15,948 nucleotides of DNA from an uncultured Prevotella sp. (GCA_947304695.1 CAMZBS010000047.1:1-15948); one strand, 5' to 3'. Positions 6,869 through 15,236 are shown, counted from the stretch's first letter. Program-made: numbers and translations. The notes: a model not told the origin generated them from the sequence alone.

Positions 6869-7956
6869 AAATACTGCTACTCGGAGAATACAGCAACGTG
6901 CATGCCACACTGGCCCAGGGACTGAGGACACTGGGCCATGAGGTGACGGTGGTCTCGAACGGCGACTTCTGGAAGGACTATCCGCGCGACATCGACGTAA
7001 GCCGTCCCAAAGGACGACTTGGCGGATTGCGCCTGTGGTTCAGGCTCATCAGGCTGCTGCCTCGGCTGCGGGGTTTCGACGTGGTGCAGATCATCAATCC
7101 CCTGTTTCTTGAACTGAAGGCTGGGAGGCTTTTCTCCATTTACCGCTATCTGCGCCGTCACAACAAGAAGATGGTGCTGTGTGCCATGGGCATGGACTAC
7201 TACTGGGTGAGCGAGTGCTGCACCACGATGCCGCTGCGCTACAGCGACTTCAACATAGGCAGGCAGCTGCGCAACGAAGCCGATGCCCTCAGGGAACGGC
7301 AAGACTGGCTGGGCACCGACAAGGAGCGGCTGAACAGGATGATTGCCGAAGACTGCGACGAGATTGTGACCGGGCTTTATGAGTACGACGTGTGCTACCG
7401 CCCCCACTTCCCCCAAAAGACAACCTTCATTCCCCTGCCCATCAGAATGCCCGATGAGTACACCACGGAAAGGGTGAAGAAATCGAAGGTGGTCATCTTC
7501 ATTGGCATCAACCGCGAACGCTCCGAATACAAAGGCACCGACATCATGCTACGTGCTGCCAAGGATCTGGTCAGGAAGTACGGGCACCGTATGAAGCTGA
7601 ACATGGCCGAGTCGGTGCCGTTTGAAGAATATCAGAGCCTGATGAACGGCTCCGACGCCATTCTCGACCAGCTCTACAGCTACACACCCTCCATGAACCC
7701 GCTGCTGGCCATGTCGAAAGGCATTGTCTGCATCGGCGGCGGTGAGCCTGAGAACTACGAGATCATCAACGAGCAGGAGCTGCGCCCCATCATCAACGTG
7801 GAGCCGAACTATGAGAGTGTCTACCGCGAACTGGAACAGCTGGTGCTGCACCCGGAGCGTATTCCCGAACTGAAGCGGCAAAGCATAGAATATGTCCGTC
7901 GCCACCACGACTACCTGAAAGTGGCACGGCAGTATGAAGAGGTGTACAAAAAATGA
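6865..7956 (+). CDS. GT-B fold glycosyltransferase (GT4-like)
   Basis: This 363-residue protein begins MKILLLGEYSNVHATLAQGL, the usual N-terminal beta-strand and glycine loop of a GT-B enzyme. The C-terminal domain contains VVIFIGINRERSEYKGTD and later GGGEPENYEI, at positions where GT4 enzymes bind the nucleotide sugar. The start at 6865 is chosen because it overlaps the previous stop as ATGA and matches the family N-terminus; an in-frame ATG at 6787 would add 26 residues unlike the family and lie deep in the preceding gene. It closes the three-gene operon and is followed by a hairpin terminator that overlaps its stop codon. The CAZy family is inferred from fold features only. Confidence 0.82.
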   Translation: MKILLLGEYSNVHATLAQGLRTLGHEVTVVSNGDFWKDYPRDIDVSRPKGRLGGLRLWFRLIRLLPRLRGFDVVQIINPLFLELKAGRLFSIYRYLRRHNKKMVLCAMGMDYYWVSECCTTMPLRYSDFNIGRQLRNEADALRERQDWLGTDKERLNRMIAEDCDEIVTGLYEYDVCYRPHFPQKTTFIPLPIRMPDEYTTERVKKSKVVIFIGINRERSEYKGTDIMLRAAKDLVRKYGHRMKLNMAESVPFEEYQSLMNGSDAILDQLYSYTPSMNPLLAMSKGIVCIGGGEPENYEIINEQELRPIINVEPNYESVYRELEQLVLHPERIPELKRQSIEYVRRHHDYLKVARQYEEVYKK

Positions 7957-7983
7957 AGAGATGACTGCAACACCATCTCTTCA
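7954..7983. terminator. Bidirectional terminator between convergent operons
   Basis: TGAAGAGATG (7954-7963) and CATCTCTTCA (7974-7983) form a 10-bp perfect stem with a 10-base loop. On the minus strand the stem is followed by a TTTTTTG tract, a good intrinsic terminator for rpsP. On the plus strand the following sequence is T-rich but interrupted (CCCTTTCGTTTTG). The stem includes the stop codon of the glycosyltransferase. Confidence 0.75.
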
Positions 7984-8006
7984 CCCTTTCGTTTTGTTCC
8001 GATTTC

Positions 8007-8549
8007 TTAAGCCTCGGCAGGAGCAGCAGCCTCCTCAGCGGGAGCCTCTGCAGCCTCAGCGGCAGCGGCCTCAGCAGCCTCTGCAGCGGCAGCAGCCTTC
8101 TTGTCGGCCACCTTCTTGGCAATAGCCTCGTTGACCTTCTTCTCCTCGGCCAGTGCCTTAGCGGCAGCTTCCTTCTTGGCCTTAGCTTCTTCCTCGCGCA
8201 CCTTGTCAAGACCCTTCTGCTTGTCAGCCTTCCAGGCATCGAACTTCTTCTGAGCAGCAGCCTCGTCGAAAGCGCCCTTCTTCACGCCACCCTTCAGGTG
8301 CTTCATCAGGTAAACGCCCTCACGGCTGAGGATGTTGCGAACAGTGTCGGTGGGCTGAGCGCCAACCTCCACCCAGTAGAGTGCACGCTCGAAATTCAAG
8401 TTCACTGTGGCGGGATTGGTGTTAGGATTGTAAGTACCAATCTTTTCAGTAAAACGACCATCACGTGGTGCACGAGCGTCGGCGATAACAATGCTGTAGA
8501 CAGCATAGCCCTTACGGCCACCGCGCTGCAATCTGATTTTTGTTGCCAT
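8007..8549 (-). CDS. rpsP: 30S ribosomal protein S16
   Basis: This is a 180-residue S16. The first roughly 80 residues are the standard small-subunit protein: [20 protein letters not shown], then [19 protein letters not shown] and a [12 protein letters not shown] helix. S16 binds 16S rRNA and is needed for 30S assembly. The remaining part is a low-complexity Ala/Glu/Lys-rich helical extension ending in a run of Ala and Glu. Extended S16 tails occur in Bacteroidetes, whereas the core family is about 80-90 residues. The start at 8549 is chosen because the next upstream in-frame ATG would add 64 residues read through the promoter. The gene is monocistronic, with a consensus promoter and a downstream hairpin terminator. 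It sits alone between glycosyltransferase genes, away from the usual rimM/trmD partners. Confidence 0.95.
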   Translation of the reverse strand: MATKIRLQRGGRKGYAVYSIVIADARAPRDGRFTEKIGTYNPNTNPATVNLNFERALYWVEVGAQPTDTVRNILSREGVYLMKHLKGGVKKGAFDEAAAQKKFDAWKADKQKGLDKVREEEAKAKKEAAAKALAEEKKVNEAIAKKVADKKAAAAAEAAEAAAAEAAEAPAEEAAAPAEA

Positions 8550-8615
8550 TTGTTTTTTTGTTGTTTTGTTGTTAAATAATTGAATTTCAGTGCTTCCATC
8601 TCGTGAAAGCGGCTG

Positions 8616-8646
8616 CAAAGGTAGTGAAAAATTTGCATACTCCAAA
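8616..8646 (-). promoter_or_regulatory. rpsP promoter
   Basis: Minus strand TTTG (8643-8646), 19 bp, TACCTTTG (8616-8623), a full consensus match. The leader is about 60 bp, AT-rich and rich in AACAAAAC-type sequence before the ATG. It physically overlaps the divergent promoter for the gene at 8670. Confidence 0.8.
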
Positions 8647-8663
8647 ATTTTTCCGTACTTTTG
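8632..8663 (+). promoter_or_regulatory. Promoter of the glycosyltransferase/rhamnose mutarotase operon
   Basis: TTTG (8632-8635), 20 bp, TACTTTTG (8656-8663), a full consensus match on the plus strand. The -7 element ends only 6 bp before the ATG at 8670, so the transcript is predicted to be leaderless or nearly so. It interlocks with the rpsP promoter on the other strand. Confidence 0.75.
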
Positions 8664-8669
8664 TGCCCA

Positions 8670-9572
8670 ATGAAGAAAGAATTGTCCGTTCTCATCCCTG
8701 TCTACAATGGCATTTGTCTGGATTTGGTGCGCGAGTTGCACCGTCAGGCTGAAGCCATTGGCGACCTGGCGTATGAGATAATGGCAGCCGACGACGGGTC
8801 GACCGACGAGGCTTCCGTGCAGGCCAATCGCGCCATTGAAGCCCTACCCCACTGCCTATATATAATAAGAGGTGTGAACGCCGGACGGGCCGCCATTCGC
8901 AACTTCCTGGCCCAACAGGCCCGATACGGGTGGTTGCTGTTTCTGGACTGCGACATGGTCATTCATCGTCCCGACTTCCTAAGTCGCTATCTGGAGTGCA
9001 TGTCGGAGCAGGTTGTCTACGGCGGCTACAGCGTGGGCAAAGGCTCGAAGGAGAACCTGCGCTACATTTATGAGAAGAAAGCAGAGCCTTTCCACACGGC
9101 AGAGATGCGGCAGGCCAATCCCTACCACGACTTCCACACGGCCAACTTCATGATTCGCCGCGAGCTGATGCTCAGCCATCCCTTCGACGAGCGCTTCCGC
9201 TATTATGGCTACGAGGACGTGCTCTTCGGGAAGGTGCTGAAAAAGAATGGGATTGCCATCGTCCATATAGACAATCCTGCGGGCTTCGACACGTTTGAGT
9301 CGAACCCACATTTTCTCAGCAAGACCGAGGAGGGACTGCGCACCCTGCATGAGTTCCGTCACGAACTGCGCGGCTACAACAGGCTTCTGACACTGGTCGA
9401 CGGCATTCACGTCGGCCTCATACGCACTGTCCTCCGTTCCATTCATCGGCTCATTGGCCCGCTGGAACGGAAACTGCTGTGCAGCAGGCATCCCAACCTA
9501 ACGGTATTCAAACTCTACAAATTAGGATACTTCCTGAATTTAGAATTAAAAACTAAGAACCAAGAATTATGA
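8670..9572 (+). CDS. Family 2 glycosyltransferase
   Basis: A 300-residue GT2 enzyme: [10 protein letters not shown] (5-14), ADDGSTD (40-46), a GRAAIRNF loop (72-79), the metal-binding DCD (93-95), and GYEDVLFG (180-187). The last motif resembles the C-terminal galactosyltransferase-like (GT7C) acidic motif found in some bacterial polymerising GT2 enzymes. The ATG at 8670 is preferred over an in-frame TTG at 8661, because the TTG lies inside the promoter -7 element. Its stop overlaps the next ATG (ATGA), coupling it to the L-rhamnose mutarotase gene. Donor sugar and acceptor are unknown; the coupling makes a 6-deoxyhexose a guess only. Confidence 0.87.
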   Translation: MKKELSVLIPVYNGICLDLVRELHRQAEAIGDLAYEIMAADDGSTDEASVQANRAIEALPHCLYIIRGVNAGRAAIRNFLAQQARYGWLLFLDCDMVIHRPDFLSRYLECMSEQVVYGGYSVGKGSKENLRYIYEKKAEPFHTAEMRQANPYHDFHTANFMIRRELMLSHPFDERFRYYGYEDVLFGKVLKKNGIAIVHIDNPAGFDTFESNPHFLSKTEEGLRTLHEFRHELRGYNRLLTLVDGIHVGLIRTVLRSIHRLIGPLERKLLCSRHPNLTVFKLYKLGYFLNLELKTKNQEL

Positions 9573-9889
9573 CACGTAGATTTGCATTCAAGATGTTCCT
9601 GAAGCCAGGCTTCGAGGAAGAGTATGCCAAGCGCCACGCCGCTATCTGGCCCGAACTGAAACAAATGATCAAAGACCAGGGTGTGGGCAACTACAGCATC
9701 TACTGGGACAAAGACACCAACATTCTGTTTGCCTATCAGGAATGTTCAAAGGAAGGCAACTCACAGGACACGGAAAACGTTGACCCCATTACGCAGAAGT
9801 GGTGGGACATGATGGCCGACATCATGGAGGTGAACCCCGACAATTCGCCCGTCACGATTCCCCTGCCAGAGCTGTTCCACCTGGATTGA
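9569..9889 (+). CDS. rhaM: L-rhamnose mutarotase
   Basis: This 106-residue protein fits the RhaM/RhaU (DUF718) family in length and motifs. It has the conserved YAKRHAAIWPEL segment with Tyr19 and His23 (the catalytic region), Tyr42/Tyr45 in GNYSIYW, and the Trp78-Trp79 pair in QKWWDMM. The enzyme interconverts alpha and beta anomers of L-rhamnose in the cytoplasm and usually accompanies rhaA/B/D catabolic genes. Here none of those genes is present; instead it is coupled by an ATGA overlap to a GT2 glycosyltransferase. Its stop is only 7 bp from the end of the convergent penicillin-binding protein gene, with no obvious terminator between. Activity on another 6-deoxyhexose such as fucose is an alternative. 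Confidence 0.88.
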   Translation: MTRRFAFKMFLKPGFEEEYAKRHAAIWPELKQMIKDQGVGNYSIYWDKDTNILFAYQECSKEGNSQDTENVDPITQKWWDMMADIMEVNPDNSPVTIPLPELFHLD

Positions 9890-9896
9890 TGTGTAG

Positions 9897-12227
9897 CTAA
9901 TCAATCGGTTCCTCAATCACTCCAACCACCTCGTCGCCGTCGACCATGCTGTCCTCGGCGTCGTTCAGCGGGCACGGGTCGAAATCCTCCGGCATGTCGA
10001 ACGTCTCGCCCTGGCTATAGCCCAACTCCTTGTCGGCATAGACCTTCTGCATGTAGTAGGCGTAGATGGGCAGGGCCATTGTGGCACCCTGTCCCATCGA
10101 CATGGTGTTGAAGTGGATGTCGCGGTCATCGCCACCCACCCAGCAGCCACTGACCAGACGGGGTGCTATGCCCATGAACCAGGCATCGCTGTTGTTGTTG
10201 GTCGTACCCGTCTTGCCACCCAGCTGGGCTGTGAGGTTATAGCGGAAGCGCAGTCGTCCGGCTGTTCCGCCGTCGACCACGGCCTGCAGCATGTAGAGCA
10301 TCTTGTGGGCACTCTCCTCGTTGATCACTTCGTTCATGCGCGGCTCAAACTTGGCCACCTCGTTGCCTTCACTGTCAACGATGCGGGTCACATAGAGCGG
10401 TGCCGTACGTATGCCGTGATTGACGAAGGCCGTGTAGCCACTCACCATTTCAGCCACCGTAATGTCGCAAGGGCCTAAGCAAAGCGACATGGAGGCGTGA
10501 ATCTCAGGATTGCGTATGCCGTATTCATGAAGCAGGTCGACGAAATGCTGCGGGTTCAAGCGCGACATGAGATAGGCCGAAATCCAGTTGTTCGACTGCT
10601 GCAGTCCCCACTTCAGCGTGACCATCTCTCCATAACGGGCACGGCTGCCGTTGCGCGGTGTCCAGGGCTGGCCTGCCACGATGTAGGTCTGCTGCACGTT
10701 GGGAGCCAGGTCGCAGGGCGACATGCCGTCTTCCATGGCCAGCGAGTAGAGGAAAGGCTTGATGGTGGAGCCCACCTGCCGACGGCCCTCAGTGGCCATG
10801 TCGTAGGCAAAGTGCTGGAAGTCGAGTCCGCCCACATAGGCTTTCACGTGGCCGTTCTGCGGACACATGCTGAGGAAGCCAGTGCGCAGGAACGACTTCA
10901 TGTAGCGTATGGAGTCCATGGGTGTCATGAGCGTGTCAACTTCACCGTGGTAAGTGAAGATCTGCATCTCGGTCTTCGTACGGAAAGACTTGTCAATCTC
11001 GTCGTCGCTGACTCCAGCTGCCTTCATCACGCGATAGCGCTCACTCTGACGGGCAGCACGGTAGAGCGCATCTTCCACCTGTTTCTGTGAAAGGTCGCTA
11101 TACGGGAAGTTCTTCTTCACCTTGCGGTCTTTGTTGAAGGCTGGCTGCAAGAACTTCACCACATGGTCATAGCAGGCCTCCTCAGCATAGCGCTGCATAC
11201 GGCTGTCGACGGTGGTATAGACCTTCAGGCCATCGGTATAGAGATTGTAGTAGTTGCCGTCACGCTTCTTGTTCTTATTGCACCAGCCGAAAAGCGGGTC
11301 TTGCTCCCAGGCCAGCGAGTCAAGGTAATACTTCACATAGCCCCATGAAGGATAGTCGCTGCGCGTGGGACGTTTGGCCATCATGTAGCGGCGCAGGAAG
11401 TCGCGGAAGTAGGTGGCAATGCCCTCCTTATGGTCAGCCACATGGAAATGAAGGGTCAGCGGCTGGGCCACACAGCTGTCGTGCTGTTCCCGCGTGAGAT
11501 AACCTGCCTTCAGCATCTGACCCAGCACCACATTGCGGCGGGCCGTGGAGCGTTCGGGGTAGCGCACGGGATTGAAATAGCTGGGGTTCTTGCACAGTCC
11601 CACCAGCGTGGCACTCTCACAGATGGTCAGCTCCGAGGGCTCCTTGGAGAAATAGGTGTTGGCTGCTGTCTTGATGCCCACGGCATTGTGGAGGAAATCA
11701 AAGTAGTTCAGATACAAGGTGATGATCTCGTCCTTGGTATAGGTGCGCTCCAGCTGCACGGCAATAACCCATTCAATGGGCTTCTGGAGCAGACGCTCCA
11801 TGGTGCTGTGGGCCACGCCGCTATACAGCTGCTTGGCCAGCTGCTGCGTAATGGTCGAACCGCCACCGGCACTCTTCTGTCCGAACAGTCCACGCTTCAC
11901 CACGGCTCGTCCCAATGCGTAGAAATCAATGCCGGAATGGTCGTAGAACCTGACATCCTCGGTAGCCACCAAGGCCTTGACCAGCATGGGGTCCAGCTTG
12001 GAATAGTCCACCATGATGCGGTTCTCGCGATTCAGGTTCCACGTGCCCAGCATCTTGCCGTCGGCTGAATATACTTGTGTGGCAAAGCGGCTGATGGGGT
12101 TCTGCAAGTCCTCAATAGGCGGCATGTAGCCGATATATCCGTTGGCAATGGCCCAGAAGCAGGCGCCCGTGCCCAGCACCGCCAGCACCAGCATCGTCCA
12201 AAGGAAACGCACAAACAGTTTTCTCAT
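9897..12227 (-). CDS. mrcA: Class A penicillin-binding protein (PBP1A type)
   Basis: This 776-residue bifunctional peptidoglycan synthase has an N-terminal membrane anchor (about residues 9-29). The GT51 glycosyltransferase domain shows ATEDVRFYDHSGID (88-101, catalytic Glu90) and GGGSTITQQLAKQL (121-134). The penicillin-binding transpeptidase domain has all three motifs: STIK (487-490, nucleophile Ser487), SNN (545-547) and KTG (672-674). It polymerises lipid II and cross-links the strands in the periplasm. An acidic tail ends the protein. All key residues are present, so it should be active. It is transcribed alone from its own promoter, convergent with the rhaM operon and divergent from the radical SAM gene. 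The choice between PBP1A and another class A subtype rests on overall resemblance. Confidence 0.93.
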   Translation of the reverse strand: MRKLFVRFLWTMLVLAVLGTGACFWAIANGYIGYMPPIEDLQNPISRFATQVYSADGKMLGTWNLNRENRIMVDYSKLDPMLVKALVATEDVRFYDHSGIDFYALGRAVVKRGLFGQKSAGGGSTITQQLAKQLYSGVAHSTMERLLQKPIEWVIAVQLERTYTKDEIITLYLNYFDFLHNAVGIKTAANTYFSKEPSELTICESATLVGLCKNPSYFNPVRYPERSTARRNVVLGQMLKAGYLTREQHDSCVAQPLTLHFHVADHKEGIATYFRDFLRRYMMAKRPTRSDYPSWGYVKYYLDSLAWEQDPLFGWCNKNKKRDGNYYNLYTDGLKVYTTVDSRMQRYAEEACYDHVVKFLQPAFNKDRKVKKNFPYSDLSQKQVEDALYRAARQSERYRVMKAAGVSDDEIDKSFRTKTEMQIFTYHGEVDTLMTPMDSIRYMKSFLRTGFLSMCPQNGHVKAYVGGLDFQHFAYDMATEGRRQVGSTIKPFLYSLAMEDGMSPCDLAPNVQQTYIVAGQPWTPRNGSRARYGEMVTLKWGLQQSNNWISAYLMSRLNPQHFVDLLHEYGIRNPEIHASMSLCLGPCDITVAEMVSGYTAFVNHGIRTAPLYVTRIVDSEGNEVAKFEPRMNEVINEESAHKMLYMLQAVVDGGTAGRLRFRYNLTAQLGGKTGTTNNNSDAWFMGIAPRLVSGCWVGGDDRDIHFNTMSMGQGATMALPIYAYYMQKVYADKELGYSQGETFDMPEDFDPCPLNDAEDSMVDGDEVVGVIEEPID

Positions 12228-12255
12228 CTTCTATCTGTTGTCTGATAATTTGGTG

Positions 12256-12287
12256 CAAAGGTACAAATTACTGTGCGAATAACCGAA
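12256..12287 (-). promoter_or_regulatory. Promoter of the class A penicillin-binding protein gene
   Basis: Minus strand TACCTTTG (12256-12263) matches the -7 consensus. TTCG (12284-12287), 20 bp upstream, is a partial -33 match. The leader to the ATG at 12227 is about 22-28 bp. Confidence 0.6.
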
Positions 12288-12316
12288 TGTTTTTCCCAAA
12301 GATTTGCATTTCAGCT

Positions 12317-12346
12317 TTTGGCGTTCGCTTTTTTTTCGTATTTTTG
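12317..12346 (+). promoter_or_regulatory. Promoter of the radical SAM gene
   Basis: TTTG (12317-12320), 18 bp, TATTTTTG (12339-12346). The -7 element is a consensus match and spacing is one base short of the usual 19. The ATG at 12378 follows after a leader of about 25 bp. Confidence 0.6.
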
Positions 12347-12377
12347 CAAGCGCAAAAGCAAAATAACGCAATAGCCC

Positions 12378-13537
12378 ATGCTGACCGAAAAGACCATGGA
12401 ACGGCTGCGAATACTCGCAGAGTCGGCGAAGTACGACGTGTCGTGCTCGTCGAGCGGCACTGTGCGCGGCGGCAAGAAGGGCATGGTGGGCTCTACGGTG
12501 GGCGGCGTGGGCATCTGCCATTCCTTTGCCGACGACGGGCGTTGCATCTCGTTGCTGAAGGTCATGCTCACCAACTACTGCATGTACGACTGTGCCTACT
12601 GCATCAACCGCCGCTCGAACGATATTCCACGGGCCACGCTTTCCGTTTCCGAGTTAGAGGAAATCACGATGGAGTTCTATCGCCGCAACTATATCGAGGG
12701 CCTGTTCCTGTCGAGCGGTGTAGTGCGCAATCCCGACTACACCATGGAACGTCTCACCGCCATTGTCCGCGACCTGCGCACGGTTCACCGTTTCAACGGC
12801 TATATCCATCTGAAGAGCATCCCATGAAGCTCATTCAGCAGGGCGTGCTTGAGAACAAGGAGGACCGCAAGAAGTATCGCCACACACCGCGCTTCGTGCC
12901 TGCAGGACAGTCAACGCAGATGATTGTGGGTGCCACGAAGGAAAGCGACCGCGACATCCTCGGCATGTCGTCGATGCTCTACGGCCAGCCCACCATGCGG
13001 CGCGTGTACTATTCAGGCTATGTCAGCGTGAACACCTACGACCCCCGCCTGCCCGTGCTGAAGCAGCCGCCACTGGTGCGTGAGAACCGGCTGTACCAAG
13101 CCGACTGGCTGTTGCGTTTCTACCATTTCAAGGTCGACGAGATTGTTGACGAGCAGCACGCCAACCTTGACCTTGAAGTAGACCCGAAACTGGCATGGGC
13201 CTTGCGTCATCCTGAGTTCTTCCCCGTCGACATCAACACCGCCGACTACGAACAGCTGCTGCGTGTGCCCGGACTCGGCACGAAGTCGGCCTGGCTCATC
13301 GTGAACTCGCGCCGCTTCAACCGCCTTACCTCCTTCGACCTGCGCAAGATGGGCGTGGTCATGAAGAAGGCAAAGTACTTCATTACCTGCCACGAGCTCA
13401 CGTCGGCCTTCTCCCAGCCCATCGTGGGCATCAACGAACTGCATCCCGAACGGCTGCGCCCGCTGCTCATCAGCAAGGCTCAACAGAAAAGAGCCGCCGA
13501 CGAACAGCAGCTCTCTCTTGATTTTAAAGACCTCTAA
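12378..13537 (+). pseudogene. Putative DNA modification/repair radical SAM protein, broken by internal deletion
   Basis: The N-terminal part (149 codons, stop at 12825-12827) has the family opening AKYDVSCSSSG and the iron-sulfur motif CMYDCAYC (Cys68, Cys72, Cys75). It runs to HRFNGYIHLKSIP and then stops. The C-terminal part resumes in another frame at 12824 with MKLIQQGVLENKEDRKK and runs 237 codons to 13537. It includes a helix-hairpin-helix segment, RVPGLGTKSAWLIVNSRR. Compared with intact family members as I know them (about 420-430 residues), some 40-45 residues of the radical SAM barrel are missing exactly at the junction, and the frame is shifted. That combination suggests a deletion of roughly 130 bp. 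The gene normally sits beside the DUF4130 protein, which here starts at 15242. Its 3' end overlaps the convergent DUF4419 gene by 14 bp. Assembly error is possible. Confidence 0.85.
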
Positions 13538-14936
13538 TAAACGCCTTCGGGAAGTGTTTCAGGACTTTTTCCTTTACACTTTTGTCAATGTCACCCTCTA
13601 TGCGAAGACTCTCGATAGTCAGGTTGTAGAACCAGTCGGGGATGACGACTTTATCGGTGAAGACCAGTTCCAGGCGCTTGATGTGCTGCATACGGGCCAG
13701 CATTTCAGGCACTTCCTTCACGCGGAGACTGATGCCATAGTCCTCGTCCTTCTTCTTCAGGTCGTTCAGCATGTCGTCGTCGCTGTCAGCCACACGCACC
13801 AGCCACCCTATCTTCGGTGTAAGCGTGTTGGTGAGCGTATCTTCCTCAGCACCGATGAAGCCAGCCCACAGTTCCATGGGTGTTTCGCTCAAGACCGTAC
13901 CTTTTACAGGATCTATCACATTGTACTTGAAGCCAACGCGCACGCGCTCTGAAGGCATATTCGTGGTATGGGCTACGTGGTCGAGTGTCCGCCCGTTCTC
14001 GTCGGGGAAGAACTTGAGCAGCCAACCGTCAAACTGCGTAGGCTTGTCTGGACTACAGCCGCCTCCCTTCAGCTTGTCTACCGGTTGCTTCTTCACCATG
14101 CCCTGCCAGAACTTCTGGTCAGGCTGTCCCTCGGCAGCACGAATGAACTCAGCGAGTATCGGTTCAAGGCTCTTCGTCCACTGCCCCAGCCCGTAAGCCT
14201 CCAGCCGCTTCGTCTTCTCAAGCACGCTGCGCCAGTCGGCAGGCGTGCCTTTCAGCGTAATGCTGGGAATGCCGCAGGACATGTAATAGACAATGTACTC
14301 AAAGTAGGACTTCACACTCTCCATCAGCGTGATCTGAGAAGCCACACGCTCCGCAGCACCCGTCGTGGTGAAGTCGGCGGTGATGGTCTTGGCAATGCCG
14401 CCCTTGGTGTAGCGGTCTATCTGCGAAGCGAAGTCACCCATCAGCTTCGGCCAGTTGGCCTCTCCGGAAAGCAAGTCCTTTTCCGACACGACGGCTAAGT
14501 CCATCTTGCCCTTGTGGCTCACCAGTTGCGGTCGCAAAGCCTCAGCATGGGCATTGACGTAGCGTGCAAAGCCCTGGCTAATGAGCAGCCAGATCATGTC
14601 GGGCGACAGGGTGACCGACTTATGCTTGGCGTAGGCTTCAACGATACACTGGTAGAAAGCGTCCTTTTCCGAGTTCCTCAGGCACTGCGCATCGGCAAAG
14701 CTGGTAGCAACGATGCGGTAGGCATCCTTGGGTATATTCTCATCATAGAGTATGAAATTGGCCATGCGCTCACCGTTAACAAGGTGCCTGTACGGATCTT
14801 CTACCGACTCCAGCCCCTCGTCGACCGTAAACGTGATGCTGCCCTCCGACTGGCCATTAACCGCACTGGGCAGTATGACAAATGCCGCTGTCGTAAGGAG
14901 ATGGAGCATTGCAATGATTGATGTCTTCCAGTTCAT
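13524..14936 (-). CDS. Secreted DUF4419-family protein
   Basis: This 470-residue protein has a signal peptide (about residues 1-28, cleavage likely before Gln29). The mature part carries the DUF4419 hallmark SVTLSPDMIWLLISQGFARY followed by VNAHAEALR, and later EYIVYYMSCGIPSITLKGTP. The family is found in bacteria and fungi; its biochemical role is not known to me, so none is assigned. It has no lipobox cysteine, so it is probably periplasmic or secreted rather than a lipoprotein. It is monocistronic with its own promoter. It lies on the opposite strand between the radical SAM gene and its usual DUF4130 partner, and its last codons overlap the end of the radical SAM gene by 14 bp. Confidence 0.8.
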   Translation of the reverse strand: MNWKTSIIAMLHLLTTAAFVILPSAVNGQSEGSITFTVDEGLESVEDPYRHLVNGERMANFILYDENIPKDAYRIVATSFADAQCLRNSEKDAFYQCIVEAYAKHKSVTLSPDMIWLLISQGFARYVNAHAEALRPQLVSHKGKMDLAVVSEKDLLSGEANWPKLMGDFASQIDRYTKGGIAKTITADFTTTGAAERVASQITLMESVKSYFEYIVYYMSCGIPSITLKGTPADWRSVLEKTKRLEAYGLGQWTKSLEPILAEFIRAAEGQPDQKFWQGMVKKQPVDKLKGGGCSPDKPTQFDGWLLKFFPDENGRTLDHVAHTTNMPSERVRVGFKYNVIDPVKGTVLSETPMELWAGFIGAEEDTLTNTLTPKIGWLVRVADSDDDMLNDLKKKDEDYGISLRVKEVPEMLARMQHIKRLELVFTDKVVIPDWFYNLTIESLRIEGDIDKSVKEKVLKHFPKAFIRGL

Positions 14937-14963
14937 AAATGATACCTCTTTAGATTAGTGCTG

Positions 14964-14994
14964 CAAAAATACGAATAATTTCTTAGAAAAGAAA
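14964..14994 (-). promoter_or_regulatory. Promoter of the DUF4419 gene
   Basis: Minus strand TATTTTTG (14964-14971) matches the -7 consensus. TTTC (14991-14994), 19 bp upstream, is a one-mismatch -33 element. The ATG at 14936 follows after about 27 bp. Confidence 0.6.
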
Positions 14995-15044
14995 CTGCTA
15001 AGCCTATTTTTTTATCTGACAAAGGCTAATAAAAGTTTAATTAC

Positions 15045-15112
15045 CGACGTGATAATTTATTTTCACGACGTGATAATAAATTTTCTCGACGAGAAAACAG
15101 ATTTTCTCGACG
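15045..15112. repeat. Phased array of four CGACG-centred palindromes (21-bp period)
   Basis: CGACG occurs at 15045, 15066, 15087 and 15108, exactly 21 bp apart, about two helical turns. The cores are TTTTCACG-A-CGTGATAA, TTTTCTCG-A-CGAGAAAA (perfect palindrome with a central A at 15089) and TTTTCTCG-A-CGTGGAAA; the first unit is the most diverged. A second palindrome, CGAGAAAA-CAGA-TTTTCTCG (15090-15109), bridges units three and four. The plan matches the array at 73-160, but the sequence differs. Function unknown. Confidence 0.8.
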
Positions 15113-15204
15113 TGGAAATAATTATAAATGGCTTCATCTTGGCTTTTCGGAGGCTTATTGCAACCTTTTTTCAGCCTGTGGCGACTGTTTTTCACGGCAT
15201 ATTA

Positions 15205-15236
15205 TTTCCGCGTTAGCCATTTTATTCGTAACTTTG
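15205..15236 (+). promoter_or_regulatory. Promoter of the DUF4130 gene
   Basis: TAACTTTG (15229-15236) matches the -7 consensus, with TTTC (15205-15208) 20 bp upstream as a one-mismatch -33 element. The ATG at 15242 begins 5 bp after the -7 element, so the transcript is predicted to be leaderless. Confidence 0.65.

Noticed and set aside
8550..8741. N-terminal extension of S16 by 64 residues
   Set aside because: It would be read through the rpsP promoter and S16 proteins begin with the MATKIRL-type sequence found at 8549.
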